This document shows positions 26,056 through 35,039 of a DNA stretch of 64,000 bases, one piece after another; positions within the stretch are counted from its first letter, which is position 1, and each line of letters begins with the position of its first letter. The translations under genes were made by a program, and so were the position numbers. Under the pieces are notes generated by a model. The model searched no databases. It had not been told where the DNA came from and worked only from the letters and a program-made list of their open reading frames with translations. This DNA comes from Mesorhizobium sp. LMG 17147. GTDB taxonomy: Bacteria; Pseudomonadota; Alphaproteobacteria; Rhizobiales; Rhizobiaceae. Location of the stretch: assembly GCF_024297145.1 (NCBI RefSeq), contig NZ_JANCTC010000002.1, positions 703,957 through 767,956 on the forward strand, read 5' to 3'.

Positions 26056-27390
26056 ATGCAGAACCTGCTTCTGAGTTATTATGGCGACGACCTGACCGGC
26101 TCGACCGACGTGATGGAGGCGCTCGAGCTCGGCGGCGTGCCGACCGTGCTGTTCATGCGCCAGCCGGACGAGGCGCTGCTTTCGCAGTTTGCGCATTGCC
26201 GCGCCGTCGGGCTGGCCGGCACCAGCCGCAGCGAGACGCCGCAGTGGATGGACACGCATCTGCGAGATGCCTTCGCCTGGCTGAAGACCCTTAACGCCGA
26301 GATCTGCCACTACAAGGTCTGCTCGACCTTCGATTCCAGCCCGGCGATCGGCAGCATCGGCCGGGCGATCGAGATCGGCTGCTCGGTTTTCCGGCAAGAC
26401 GGCGTGCCGCTGGTGGTCGGCGCGCCGCAGCTGAAGCGCTACACCGCCTTCGGCCATCTGTTCGCGGCCTATCGCGAAAAATATTTCCGCATCGACCGCC
26501 ATCCCGTGATGAGCCGCCATCCGATCACGCCGATGGACGAATCCGACCTGCTGATCCATCTGTCGCGCCAGACCAGCCTCGCCTCGGGCCTGGTCGACCT
26601 GGCGACGCTGCAGTCTGCGTCGCGGTCGAAAGCATTCGACCGGCTTGTGGAGGAGGGCACAGGAATCGTGCTTGTCGATGTCGACAGCCTGGAAACCCAA
26701 GCGCTTGCCGGCAAGGAGATTTGGCGCGCTCGCAAGCCGGGCGGTTATTTCGTCGTCGGCTCTTCGGGCATCGAATATGCCTTGCTGGTCGAATGGGCAT
26801 CGAACCGAATCGTGGATGCCAAACCCGCCTTTTCGCCGCCGGGCGCTGCCGACAGGATCGCCGTGGTCTCGGGGAGTTGCTCGCCGACGACGGAACGACA
26901 GATCCGGCATGCCCTGGCCGAAGGCTTCGACGGGATCGAGCTCGACCCGCTCGAACTGGTTTCTGAGGCTTCGAACGACGCTATTGCGCGCGCCGTCGCA
27001 ACCGGCCGCTCCAGCCTACGGGCCGGGCGGAGCGTCATCCTCTACACCGCGCTCGGACCTGCGGCCGACCGCGGTGCTGAAATCGATCTCAGGGAAGGCG
27101 CCCGCCATAAGCTCGCGCGCGGCCTTGGCGAGCTTCTCCGCGAACTGACGCTTCAAGAGAAGCTACCGCGCGTGGTCATCGCCGGCGGCGACACGTCGAG
27201 CCATGCACTTGGCCAGATGGGCGTCGACGCGCTGACGGTGCGAATGCCGCTGCCGGCATCGCCGGGCTCGCCGCTTTGTGTGGCGCATTCGCGCGTAAAG
27301 GTGATCGAGGGGCTGGAAATTGCCCTCAAGGGCGGGCAGGTCGGAACCGACCGCTATTTCTCCGCTATTCGCGATGGGGTCGGCGGTTGA
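26056..27390 (+). CDS. oiaK: 3-oxo-isoapionate kinase (DUF1537 four-carbon acid sugar kinase family)
   Basis: A 444-residue DUF1537 kinase. The N-terminal domain begins LLSYYGDDLTGSTDVMEAL with the conserved DD-TG-D substrate motif; the C-terminal nucleotide domain has VVSGSCSPTTERQI and VIAGGDTSSHALGQMG. In the apionate pathway OiaK phosphorylates 3-oxo-isoapionate at O4, producing the substrate of the RuBisCO-like protein encoded 4 nt upstream. The adjacent RLP gene strongly supports this specificity over the other acid-sugar kinases of the family. Confidence 0.83.
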   Translation: MQNLLLSYYGDDLTGSTDVMEALELGGVPTVLFMRQPDEALLSQFAHCRAVGLAGTSRSETPQWMDTHLRDAFAWLKTLNAEICHYKVCSTFDSSPAIGSIGRAIEIGCSVFRQDGVPLVVGAPQLKRYTAFGHLFAAYREKYFRIDRHPVMSRHPITPMDESDLLIHLSRQTSLASGLVDLATLQSASRSKAFDRLVEEGTGIVLVDVDSLETQALAGKEIWRARKPGGYFVVGSSGIEYALLVEWASNRIVDAKPAFSPPGAADRIAVVSGSCSPTTERQIRHALAEGFDGIELDPLELVSEASNDAIARAVATGRSSLRAGRSVILYTALGPAADRGAEIDLREGARHKLARGLGELLRELTLQEKLPRVVIAGGDTSSHALGQMGVDALTVRMPLPASPGSPLCVAHSRVKVIEGLEIALKGGQVGTDRYFSAIRDGVGG

Positions 27391-27502
27391 GAGCGGGGAA
27401 CATCAGTTCAAATCGGTGATGCTCGATCGAGATCGGGGATAGTCGTTAGCCGGCAAACCAGAACCCCAGACGTTTAGGTCGGCGGCAATGCCACTCATCC
27501 CG

Positions 27503-28006
27503 CTATCTGGTACGGCCCATCGCCTTGCCTGGACGATATTGACGGGCATAGGCGACACAGGCGTCGACCGTGCTGACACAGAGCGCATCGCGGTTGTTCG
27601 GCAGGTTGTTGTCGCCGGCGTAGGCAACCTCCGCAACACGGCCGTCAACCATTCGAATTTGCGTGTTGCAATAGCCGCCGGGGGCGACGTTGACGGAACC
27701 TCCGAGCGCAGGGACCGGGCCAATGGCCACGGTCGGAACCACAATGTTGAGATTGCCGCGTTGTACGACCCGCTGATAGGTCCAAATCTGGCCGGATTTG
27801 CCGACATCGGCAGTGGCGGTCGGAAAGCCGGCGCACATTCGAACGTCCGCCTCGCTAAGGCCGACCATCTCCTTGCGGGCTGCCGCCGCCGTGGCGTCTT
27901 CCCTCGCGGTGCTCGAGGTGTCGTCGGGCATGACGCAGGAAGACAGGATGGCGGCGCCTACCGATAGAAGGAGAAGGGCAAGCTTTCGGGTGTGGAAAGA
28001 TGTCAT
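27503..28006 (-). CDS. Putative lipoprotein
   Basis: A 167-residue predicted lipoprotein: charged start MTSFHTRKLALLLL, lipobox LSSC (Cys about residue 24), then a small domain with KEMVGLSEADVRMCAGFPTA and VVQRGNLNIVVPTVAIGP. The GLSEADVRMCAG...GQIWTY layout recalls SmpA/OmlA-type small domains that bind outer-membrane assembly factors, but this is only a resemblance. The ATG at 28006 is used because the upstream in-frame ATG at 28084 would precede a poor leader. Confidence 0.65.
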   Translation of the reverse strand: MTSFHTRKLALLLLSVGAAILSSCVMPDDTSSTAREDATAAAARKEMVGLSEADVRMCAGFPTATADVGKSGQIWTYQRVVQRGNLNIVVPTVAIGPVPALGGSVNVAPGGYCNTQIRMVDGRVAEVAYAGDNNLPNNRDALCVSTVDACVAYARQYRPGKAMGRTR

Positions 28007-28280
28007 ACCGACTTCGGATTGCACGGGAGCCCCGAATGGCAACCTAGGAAGTGGGCCAATCGAGTCAACCGGCAGAAAATTCACGAAGTCGTTTGGTAGG
28101 TCATTCCGCCGCGCGCATCTGCTGCAAGAGGTTGAGGCTGCCGCCGCGACCCTCGCGCCCTACCTTCCGCCTGGGCATCGGATTCCCGATCCCTTCTTGT
28201 CAGATGTACTGGCGCACGGTGCTGTGACTTTGGTTCGGCCGACGGTGTGCTAGTTTCCAGCCAATTGCTCCGGAGACGTC

Positions 28281-29798
28281 ATGCCTATCAAGCTGCAAGA
28301 AATCGCCCTCGCTCTTCTGCTGCTGGTTGCCGGAACTGGGGTCGGTCATGCGGAGACGGCCCAGCGGCCGCCGCCCACCGGCGGGGTTCTCTCGCTCCTG
28401 CCACCGCCGCAGACTTCCGATCATTCGATCGTCATTGCCGGACGGACGCTCGATTACGAGGCCAGGGCCGGCACGCTGTCATTACCGTCCGGCAAAGGCG
28501 ATATCACCGCCGAGATTTTCTATGTCGCCTATGCTCTGCACGCCGGGAAAGAAACGGGACCGGAACCGCGCCGCCCGATCACCTTCGTGTTCAATGGCGG
28601 TCCGGGAGCAGCTTCCGCCTATCTTCATTTGGGCGCGCTCGGTCCGCGGGTTCTGGCGACGGCGGCCGATGGAAGTTTCCTGCCGCCGCCGCAGAGGCTG
28701 TTCGACAACCCCGACACTTGGCTCGACATGACCGACCTGGTCTTTGTGGACCCTGTCGGAACCGGTTACAGCCGTGAAGCGCCCGGCACGGAAGCACACA
28801 GCTTCTGGGGCGTCAGCCAGGACGCCGCGTCGATAGGCGCGTTTATCCGGCTCTATCTGGCGCAGACCAGCCGTACGGCATCGCCTGTCTTCCTGGCTGG
28901 TGAAAGCTATGGCGGCTTTCGAGCAGCATTGCTCGCCAGGAAGCTTCAGGAAGACATCGGCATCAGCCCGAGCGGCGTCGTGCTGATTTCGCCGGCGCTC
29001 GAATTCACGCTGGTGCGTCCGCACGAGTTCCAGCCGCTCCACTGGGCGCTGGAACTGCCGTCGCTGGCGGCAGTGCGCCTACACAGCGAAGGCGTTTCCG
29101 GCCCGGCTCTGCAGGAGCGGCTGGCGGAAGTCGAACGCTATGCGCTCGGCGATTATCTGGCCGCGCTGGCAGGTGGGCTGGAGCAGGGTGGGCGCCTGGC
29201 GAGCCAGCGTGTCGCCGCAATCACCGGTCTGCCGCTCGATCTCGTCCAGCGGCACTTTGCACGCATTCCCATAGGGCTGTTCGCCAAGGAGTTTGCACGG
29301 GCAAAGGGCAATGTTCTCAGCGCCTATGACGGCAACATCGCAACGGCGGATTTGGCGCCAGAGAGCCTGGGAGTCGAGGGTCCCGATCCGGTGCTCGACC
29401 GAAGCGTGCCGGCGCTTACCTCCGCTTTCGTCGGCTATGTGCGTGATGAATTGAACTTCCGTACGGATATCAGCTATCGGCTTCTCAACCGCGAAGTCAG
29501 CGGCAATTGGGATTATGGAACGAGCCCGACGCGTCAGGGCTATGCGGGTGTCATGGACGACCTTCAGCAGGCGCGCACGCTGAACCCCAGCCTCGGCGTG
29601 CTGATCGTCAACGGCTACAGCGACCTGGTGACGCCGTACTTGGGCTCGCGCTACCTGCTTGGTCAAATTCCTTCGCTTGCCGGTGCAAAGCCCATTCGCA
29701 GCGAGGTGCTGGAAGGCGGGCACATGATGTATCTGAGGCCGGACGGGCGGGCGGCGCTGAAGCAGGCTGCGTCCGAGCTTTACCGAACGACGCAATGA
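28281..29798 (+). CDS. Exported S10-family serine carboxypeptidase
   Basis: A 505-residue secreted peptidase that removes C-terminal residues from peptides. It has a Sec signal peptide (cleavage near GHAE, residue 26), the oxyanion stretch FVFNGGPGAASAYLH, the nucleophile in FLAGESYGGFRA (about residue 215), the catalytic Asp in VNGYSDLVTP and the His in EGGHMMYLRPDG. The catalytic triad is complete. S10 enzymes are uncommon in bacteria but occur in rhizobia. It is transcribed divergently from the lipoprotein gene. Confidence 0.88.
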   Translation: MPIKLQEIALALLLLVAGTGVGHAETAQRPPPTGGVLSLLPPPQTSDHSIVIAGRTLDYEARAGTLSLPSGKGDITAEIFYVAYALHAGKETGPEPRRPITFVFNGGPGAASAYLHLGALGPRVLATAADGSFLPPPQRLFDNPDTWLDMTDLVFVDPVGTGYSREAPGTEAHSFWGVSQDAASIGAFIRLYLAQTSRTASPVFLAGESYGGFRAALLARKLQEDIGISPSGVVLISPALEFTLVRPHEFQPLHWALELPSLAAVRLHSEGVSGPALQERLAEVERYALGDYLAALAGGLEQGGRLASQRVAAITGLPLDLVQRHFARIPIGLFAKEFARAKGNVLSAYDGNIATADLAPESLGVEGPDPVLDRSVPALTSAFVGYVRDELNFRTDISYRLLNREVSGNWDYGTSPTRQGYAGVMDDLQQARTLNPSLGVLIVNGYSDLVTPYLGSRYLLGQIPSLAGAKPIRSEVLEGGHMMYLRPDGRAALKQAASELYRTTQ

Positions 29799-29886
29799 GA
29801 CGATTTGCGCAAAAAAGCGTCGGATGCGCTGTTCGCCCTCTCATCAGGCCCTAGTTCCATCGCGATTGATCGGTTACACACCTAGG

Positions 29887-31389
29887 ATGGCGTCTTTTAG
29901 CGACGTTCGACAGCGGATTAGCCGGCTCTCCAGAATCGCGCCACTGGCGCGGCGTGCTGCCGAGCGGGCCATGCGGAATACCAGGCCACACAGGCTGACA
30001 AGCCTCGTCGACCGCTGGAACGGGCTGTCGCTGGCCACGCAGTTCCTGCTCGCGGGTGGTCTATTCTCCCTGTCGGCCATGGTGGTGGTGGGGATTTCAG
30101 TCACGAACCATATAGAAACCGTGGTCACGCAGAATTCGGCTTCCGCTACGGCTCTTTACGTGGACAGCGTTATTGCGCCGCTGCTTCCGGATATGCGCAA
30201 GAGCGAAGTCCTCGACGAGAGCGTAGCCCATGCGCTCGATGAAACGCTGGGACAAGGGGCACTCGGCACAAGGCTCGAATCCTTCAAGCTCTGGCGTCGC
30301 GACGGAACCATCCTGTATTCGACCGACAAGACATTGATCGGCAAGCGCTTTGAACCCAGCGACAATCTCCGGGCGGCATTCGCAGGCCAAATGGTTTCGG
30401 AGTTCGACAAGCTCGACGATCCGGACAGCGAGGCCGAAAGAGCCAGCGGCTTGCATCTCCTCGAGATTTACAATCCGGTGCTGCAGCCATGGTCGGGGGA
30501 AGTGGTGGCCGTTTCGGAATTCTACGAGGTCGCCACTGATTTTGAAAGAAACCTGCATCAGGCACTCATTCGAACCTGGCTGGACGTTGCCGCGGTCACA
30601 GCGGCCTTCTTTCTCGGGCTGTCGGCAATCGTGTTCCGTGGCAGCCGCACGATCAGTTCGCAGAGCCGCTCGTTGAAGCAGCGCATTGCCGAGCTTTCCG
30701 ATCTGCTTGCTCAAAACAGACTGTTGAGGCTGCGGGTGCAGCGCGCTTCGCAGCGTGCCACCGCACTCAACGAACGCTATCTCAGGCGCATCGGCGCGGA
30801 CTTGCACGATGGCCCCGCGCAACTGGTTGCTCTCGCGGCGCTGGGGATCGATAGCCCGGTCATTGCCGATCCTGCTACGCCGCAATCGAAGCGTGCGCAG
30901 GAATTGCGGGCCATCAAAGCACATCTGGACGATGCCATGCGCGAGATCAGGAGCATCAGCAAGGGCCTTGTCCTGCCGCATATAGAGCATGCCGAACTGG
31001 GTGAAATTCTCCAGATTGCCGTACAGGCGCACGAAGAACGAACCGGCGTCAAAGTAAGATTATCCATGACCGGCGGCCATACACCGCTGTCGCCGGCGGC
31101 CAGGATCTGTATCTTCCGCTTCGTCCAGGAGACGCTGAACAATGGATTCCGTCATGCCGGAGGTGAAGGTCAGTCGGTCGAGAAACATTTCGACGGCGAA
31201 CGCGTTTGTATCGAAGTGTCCGACGCCGGCCCCGGCTTTGATCCACAAATCGTGCGTCCCGAGGGGCTGGGGCTCGTTGGGCTGCGCGAGCGGGTGGAAA
31301 GCCTCGGGGGCCAGTTTACCGTGACGTCCTCACAAAGTGGCACGATCGTGAAAATGGCTCTCAACATCGTTGAAATGGGGCAGACATGA
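29887..31389 (+). CDS. NarL-type sensor histidine kinase (HisKA_3)
   Basis: A 500-residue membrane sensor. Two transmembrane helices (about 47-70 and 228-250) bracket a periplasmic sensory domain of about 155 residues. A coiled linker leads to the dimerisation helix with the phospho-acceptor in IGADLHDGPAQLVALA, then a GHKL ATPase with FVQETLNNGFRHAGG (N box), VSDAGPGFDP and GLGLVGLRERVESLGG. The ATG at 29887 is preferred to 29824 because the sequence before it is not protein-like. It overlaps the response-regulator gene by ATGA. Confidence 0.88.
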   Translation: MASFSDVRQRISRLSRIAPLARRAAERAMRNTRPHRLTSLVDRWNGLSLATQFLLAGGLFSLSAMVVVGISVTNHIETVVTQNSASATALYVDSVIAPLLPDMRKSEVLDESVAHALDETLGQGALGTRLESFKLWRRDGTILYSTDKTLIGKRFEPSDNLRAAFAGQMVSEFDKLDDPDSEAERASGLHLLEIYNPVLQPWSGEVVAVSEFYEVATDFERNLHQALIRTWLDVAAVTAAFFLGLSAIVFRGSRTISSQSRSLKQRIAELSDLLAQNRLLRLRVQRASQRATALNERYLRRIGADLHDGPAQLVALAALGIDSPVIADPATPQSKRAQELRAIKAHLDDAMREIRSISKGLVLPHIEHAELGEILQIAVQAHEERTGVKVRLSMTGGHTPLSPAARICIFRFVQETLNNGFRHAGGEGQSVEKHFDGERVCIEVSDAGPGFDPQIVRPEGLGLVGLRERVESLGGQFTVTSSQSGTIVKMALNIVEMGQT

Positions 31390-32060
31390 CAGCAGCCATC
31401 AGGCTCGCCATCGTTGACGACCACCCGCTGTTCAGGGAAGGCGTTGTGCGCACGCTCGAACAGATCGGCGGGTTCGAGATCGTCGGCGAAGGAAGCAGCA
31501 GGGATGATGCGTTGCGGATAGTCGAAGACCGGCGGCCCGACATTCTGCTGATGGACATCTCGGTGCCCGGAGGCGGCCTCAGCGTGATCGGACCGGCCCT
31601 GGAGAGCCATCCGGCACTGAAAATCGTGATGCTGACCGTTTCGGAAGAAAACCAGCACGTGATGACCGCATTGCAGAGCGGGGCAAGGGGCTATGTTCTG
31701 AAGGGGGTCGGATCGAGGACGTTGGCTGCGATCCTGCGCACGGTAGCGTCGGGCGAACGATATGTCTGTCCACAATTGTCGGCACGCCTGTTGGCCGATC
31801 TGTCGGCTCAATCAAATGAGCCGGCGAAAGCCGACGGACTTGCCGAACTCACCAGCCGCGAAAGGGAGATCCTGACGCTGGTTGCCGCGGGCCTGAGCAA
31901 CAAACGGATTGGGCTTCGGCTGAACCTGCATGAGAAAACGATAAAGCACCACATGACGCGAATCCTGGCCAAGCTCAACGTCAGCAACAGGACCGAAGCC
32001 GCAATGACTTTACGCGATGCGACTGAGCGCCGGCATTCGCCTGTTCGCGATCATGCTTGA
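31386..32060 (+). CDS. NarL/FixJ-type response regulator
   Basis: A 224-residue regulator and partner of the kinase just upstream. The receiver domain (about 5-120) has the acidic pair in IVDDHPLFREG, the phospho-acceptor Asp in ILLMDISVPGGG (about residue 58) and the Lys in GYVLKGV. The LuxR HTH (about 148-205) shows LTSREREILTLVAAGLSNK and LHEKTIKHHMTRILAKLNV. Target genes are not evident; the divergent GN-rich protein gene follows in convergent orientation. Confidence 0.9.
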   Translation: MTAAIRLAIVDDHPLFREGVVRTLEQIGGFEIVGEGSSRDDALRIVEDRRPDILLMDISVPGGGLSVIGPALESHPALKIVMLTVSEENQHVMTALQSGARGYVLKGVGSRTLAAILRTVASGERYVCPQLSARLLADLSAQSNEPAKADGLAELTSREREILTLVAAGLSNKRIGLRLNLHEKTIKHHMTRILAKLNVSNRTEAAMTLRDATERRHSPVRDHA

Positions 32061-32066
32061 GCCGAA

Positions 32067-32087
32067 ACAGCCTCACGGGGCGGCTGT
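32067..32087. terminator. Short hairpin between convergent genes
   Basis: ACAGCC (32067-32072) pairs with GGCTGT (32082-32087) across a 9-nt loop, in the 39-bp gap between the response-regulator gene and the GN-rich protein gene. The stem is short and no T-tract follows. Confidence 0.35.
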
Positions 32088-32099
32088 GTGATCTGGCCG

Positions 32100-32672
32100 T
32101 CAGTTGATCATTTCAAGCAACCTGTCCCGATCGGAACGCGTCGCCAGGCGCCGAATGATGGTACGGCCCTTGGCATCGCGCATTTCATATTGGCCGCTAT
32201 CAACGCGCTCGCTGAGACCGTTCGAATGCACCACGCCAATGCTCGCCCCACTCACCTCGACCCGGTCTCCCGTGGTTGCATTGATAAAGAGTTTTGGCAT
32301 GCTGCCCGGGTTTACCGCAGGGGCGGGATCAGGGAGATTGTCGTCCTGCGACTTTGCTTTGCCCTTGCCGGCACCGGCGTTCGAGTTCGAATTGCCGGAG
32401 TTTCCACCCGGATTGCCGGAATTACCGCCCCCATTCCCATTTCCGTTCCCGCCATTGCCGTTGCCGTTCCCGCCGTCTTTGGCCCAGGCAGCCAGCGGGC
32501 CGAGCGGCTGCGATAGTCCGTCGAACACGACGCGATAGGGGTTCACGACGAGAACGAAGGTCAAAACGACTACAGAAATGCCGACATGACGTCCTCGCGA
32601 AGATCCGGTCCTTCGTCTCCGGGTCGTCATCAATGAACTTGCCAGTCGCATGGCGGAAATCCCCTTAATCAT
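32100..32672 (-). CDS. Exported protein with Gly/Asn-rich linker
   Basis: A 190-residue protein with a membrane or signal segment at about 31-45 (ISVVVLTFVLVVNPYRVVF), a low-complexity Gly-Asn tract at about 67-100 and a conserved C-terminal domain of about 70 residues (VNPGSMPKLFINATTGDRVEVSG through LATRSDRDRLLEMIN). The tail looks like a small PRC-like or SH3-like beta domain, but I cannot name it. The long basic N-terminus (TTRRRRTGSSRGRH) suggests an N-in single-pass topology. It probably acts at the cell surface. Confidence 0.68.
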   Translation of the reverse strand: MIKGISAMRLASSLMTTRRRRTGSSRGRHVGISVVVLTFVLVVNPYRVVFDGLSQPLGPLAAWAKDGGNGNGNGGNGNGNGGGNSGNPGGNSGNSNSNAGAGKGKAKSQDDNLPDPAPAVNPGSMPKLFINATTGDRVEVSGASIGVVHSNGLSERVDSGQYEMRDAKGRTIIRRLATRSDRDRLLEMIN

Positions 32673-32867
32673 ACGGACCTTTCGTGCTGCCTCCTGTTCG
32701 AATTCGTGCGATGCTTAAAACAATGGTTTGTATCGGTAAGGTCAAGACCCACCAGTCCCACGAGGGTAACTGGTGGGTCTCGCTGGCGCAGGAAGGGACT
32801 ATTTACTGCGCAAGTCTTTTGCCTTCGCTTCGTTGCGTCTCTCGGCGGGGGCGCCGAGTTCTCACCG

Positions 32868-32960
32868 TCAGCCAACAATAAATCCAATGGCTGCGATCCC
32901 GAAACACAGGCCAAATAACGGAAAAAGCAGCCAACGCGCCTGGTGAACGCTCGACTCCAT
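32868..32960 (-). CDS. 30-residue single-pass membrane protein
   Basis: An ATG at 32960 has GGAGG 5 nt upstream and opens 30 codons. The short protein starts MESSVHQARWLLF and then runs into a continuous hydrophobic stretch (LLFPLFGLCFGIAAIGFIVG, residues 11-30), a plausible membrane helix right to the C-terminus. It lies alone in a 740-bp region. Small membrane proteins of this kind often modulate transporters or sensors; nothing shows its partner. The strong ribosome site and uninterrupted helix are the reasons for calling it. Confidence 0.5.
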   Translation of the reverse strand: MESSVHQARWLLFPLFGLCFGIAAIGFIVG

Positions 32961-33233
32961 AGCGGCCTCCTGTAACAGTCGGCATCGCAACGGGGCTCTT
33001 CTGAACTCGGTTCCTGAAACTCTCGCGTTTCGGGCTTTTGCGATAGCAGCCTCGGACCAAAGTTCGGCTGTGCAGGCCCTTGGTCGACAGGCCTACAGAC
33101 TGAAGTCCCTATGCAAGGAGCCGCCTGCATTCGGCGACCTTTGTGTCCACCAGGCGGCGCGATCCACCGGTCCCTTCGAATGCTTTACCTTCCTGGCTCT
33201 ATGGCGAAGCGACATTGGTCCACTGCAATGTCA

Positions 33234-33262
33234 TTGAAACGTCACCAGTAGAGACCCATATG
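33234..33262 (+). promoter_or_regulatory. Candidate promoter of the small RNA
   Basis: TTGAAA (33234-33239), a 17-bp spacer and CATATG (33257-33262) resemble a sigma-70 promoter pointing at the terminator-bounded stretch that follows. Confidence 0.35.
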
Positions 33263-33267
33263 CGGAT

Positions 33268-33365
33268 TGCGTCGGATGTCTCCTCCCATTGCGTCCGGCG
33301 CGTTCCCCTCTGGAGGTTACAGACCTTCACGCTTGGCCGGGCTCAACAGTCCGGCCTTTTCTTTT
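33268..33365 (+). ncRNA. Candidate trans-acting small RNA
   Basis: About 95 nt without coding potential lie between a plausible promoter and an intrinsic terminator. An unpaired CTCCTCCC is present near the 5' side (33278-33289), an anti-ribosome-site sequence typical of alphaproteobacterial Hfq-dependent RNAs. No protein gene on the plus strand precedes the terminator, which is the main reason to suspect an RNA gene. I cannot assign it to a named family. Confidence 0.38.
33335..33364 (+). terminator. Rho-independent terminator
   Basis: GGCCGG (33335-33340) pairs with CCGGCC (33351-33356) across a 10-nt loop and is followed at once by TTTTCTTTT. The T-tract is only on the plus strand. Confidence 0.7.
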
Positions 33366-33411
33366 GGTCATCGCGTCTGGGTCGAGCATCGTCCTGCCGC
33401 AGCGCGCCGCC

Positions 33412-33783
33412 TCAGTTGCGAGGAGGGAGCTGCTGGACAGACCATGTGTTGCCGTCGGGATCCTCAAAGAAGACAAATCTGCCCCAGGGAAAATCCTTGA
33501 TATCGCTGACCTCGATGCCTTGGGCGGCCAGATGCCGGTGCGCCTCATCGATGTCGGGCACAACCAGCTGCAGACCCCGTATGGATCCCGGGGTGCTGTC
33601 GACGATGCCTTTGCCCATGGCAATCGAACAGGCCGAACCGGGCGGCGTCAATTGCACGAAACGTATCTCGTCGCTTACCGTGTGATCATGATCAAGGTGA
33701 AAGCCGACCTTCCCAACATAAAAGGCGATGGCATTGTCGACGGCCGATACGGGGACCGGGACCAGTTCCAGCTTCCAATCCAT
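33412..33783 (-). CDS. VOC (glyoxalase/bleomycin-resistance) family protein
   Basis: A 123-residue vicinal-oxygen-chelate protein: two beta-alpha-beta-beta-beta modules starting VPVPVSAVDNAIAFYVGKVGF and GLQLVVPDIDEAHRHLAAQG, ending FVFFEDPDGNTWSVQQLP. The E in FFEDPDGN is a usual metal ligand. Substrate is not predictable. The ATG at 33783 begins MDWKLELVPVPV, the usual family start; upstream codons are not protein-like. Confidence 0.85.
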   Translation of the reverse strand: MDWKLELVPVPVSAVDNAIAFYVGKVGFHLDHDHTVSDEIRFVQLTPPGSACSIAMGKGIVDSTPGSIRGLQLVVPDIDEAHRHLAAQGIEVSDIKDFPWGRFVFFEDPDGNTWSVQQLPPRN

Positions 33784-33963
33784 GACAGCCCTTTCGCAGC
33801 TTTCGCCAAGTGGTGCCGAACACCGTGGGCGACATCCCACCAGCTTCCCAACATTGTCGGCGCGGGCCGCTCAATCAGTCAAGAGATATCCGGCAAAAGC
33901 CGGGTTCGGGCAACGTGAGGACTGGTCTCATTGCTGACGGCGTTCGGAGCCGATAAGCGCAAG

Positions 33964-34314
33964 CTCAGTGTTGGCCAAGGCGTTCTCGTGCTTTCCGCCA
34001 CGCCCGAACCGGGCAGGGTGGCGGTTCGGCCGAGTTTGCCGCGCGCTATGCAGCGCGCTTCGGACCGATCGGCAATTATGCCGTGAACGCCCACGATTCG
34101 GCCTGTCTTCTTCTTGCCGCGATCAAAGACGCCAGCACTGTATCCAAGGGACATCCGAGCCGGTGCGACGTTCTAGCGGCAGTGCGCGATATCCGTTTCA
34201 AGGGAATCGCCTATCGCGAGGCCGTACGGTGGAATGAAAGGCGACAATCTGGCCGCGGTGACTGCACTCAACGTGGTGGAAAACGGCCACTTCCGACAGA
34301 TCGCCGAAATCCGG
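33964..34314 (+). pseudogene. Remnant of a LivK-type branched-chain amino-acid binding protein
   Basis: Three pieces in different frames read as the C-terminal part of a type I periplasmic Leu/Ile/Val-binding protein: QGVLVLSATPEPG (33976 on), then GGSAEFAARYAARFGPIGNY and NAHDSACLLLAAI through DIRFKGIAYREAVRW (34017-34229), then KGDNLAAVTALNVVENGHFR (34237 on). Frameshifts lie near 34016 and 34232. The N-terminal two thirds of the gene and any transporter partners are absent. It is a decayed fragment left by a deletion. Confidence 0.62.
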
Positions 34315-34460
34315 CAGATGCAGAGTGTCGAGCAGACCAACCCCCGACAGGCTCTCCGACCGAACCGCTTTCCGCCGCTTTGCCAGGCGATTTTCACAGG
34401 ACCGCGAAACAATTATCTCCGGTCGCCGTTTCGCCCGCAGAACCTTTCGAGGAGGCGACG

Positions 34461-34979
34461 ATGAGCGCAACCGGCTTGGACGTTTTTGACAAAACGCTGC
34501 AGATAACAAACATCTGGCTTGACGAGATCATGACGGATCTTGGTCCGGATCGACAGGTCGCCTGGCATACATTGGGCGCCGTTCTGCGAACCCTTCGGGA
34601 CAGGCTGCAGGTCGGACTGGCGGCCAAATTGGGAGCGGAACTGCCGCTGCTCGTGCGCGGCGCCTACTATGATCGCTATCGGCCCGCCGACATGCCCGAC
34701 AAGACACGCTCGCTCGAGGAGTTCCTGCAACACATCGCCGATGAATTGAAATCGACCCGTGCTGTCGATCCCGGGGATGCGGCACGCTCGGTGCTGCGTG
34801 TGCTTGCACGGCATATCGACCTTGGCCAGTCGGCAAAGGTGCGGGATGCGCTGCCAAAGGAAATCCAGGTCCTCTGGCCTGAAAGCGTGGGCGTCAATAG
34901 CGGCGATCCTGCTCATGCGGACGCGCGACGGACCGAAGCTTCGAACGTAAGCGCGAGTGGGTCTGGTCGACCCCGGTGA
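34461..34979 (+). CDS. DUF2267 protein
   Basis: A 172-residue soluble helical protein of the DUF2267 family: TLQITNIWLDEIMTDLGPDR, AWHTLGAVLRTLRDRL, LGAELPLLVRGAYYDRY and SVLRVLARHIDLGQSAKV are the conserved helices. Function is unknown; members are often found near stress genes. GGAGG lies 6 nt before the ATG at 34461. The last 25 residues are low-complexity and polar. Confidence 0.85.
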   Translation: MSATGLDVFDKTLQITNIWLDEIMTDLGPDRQVAWHTLGAVLRTLRDRLQVGLAAKLGAELPLLVRGAYYDRYRPADMPDKTRSLEEFLQHIADELKSTRAVDPGDAARSVLRVLARHIDLGQSAKVRDALPKEIQVLWPESVGVNSGDPAHADARRTEASNVSASGSGRPR

Positions 34980-35039
34980 CGCTATGTGCCGCGCTCGATG
35001 GCAAGGCTTAGCTGGGCAGCCGATGTGGGCTGTCGCGGC

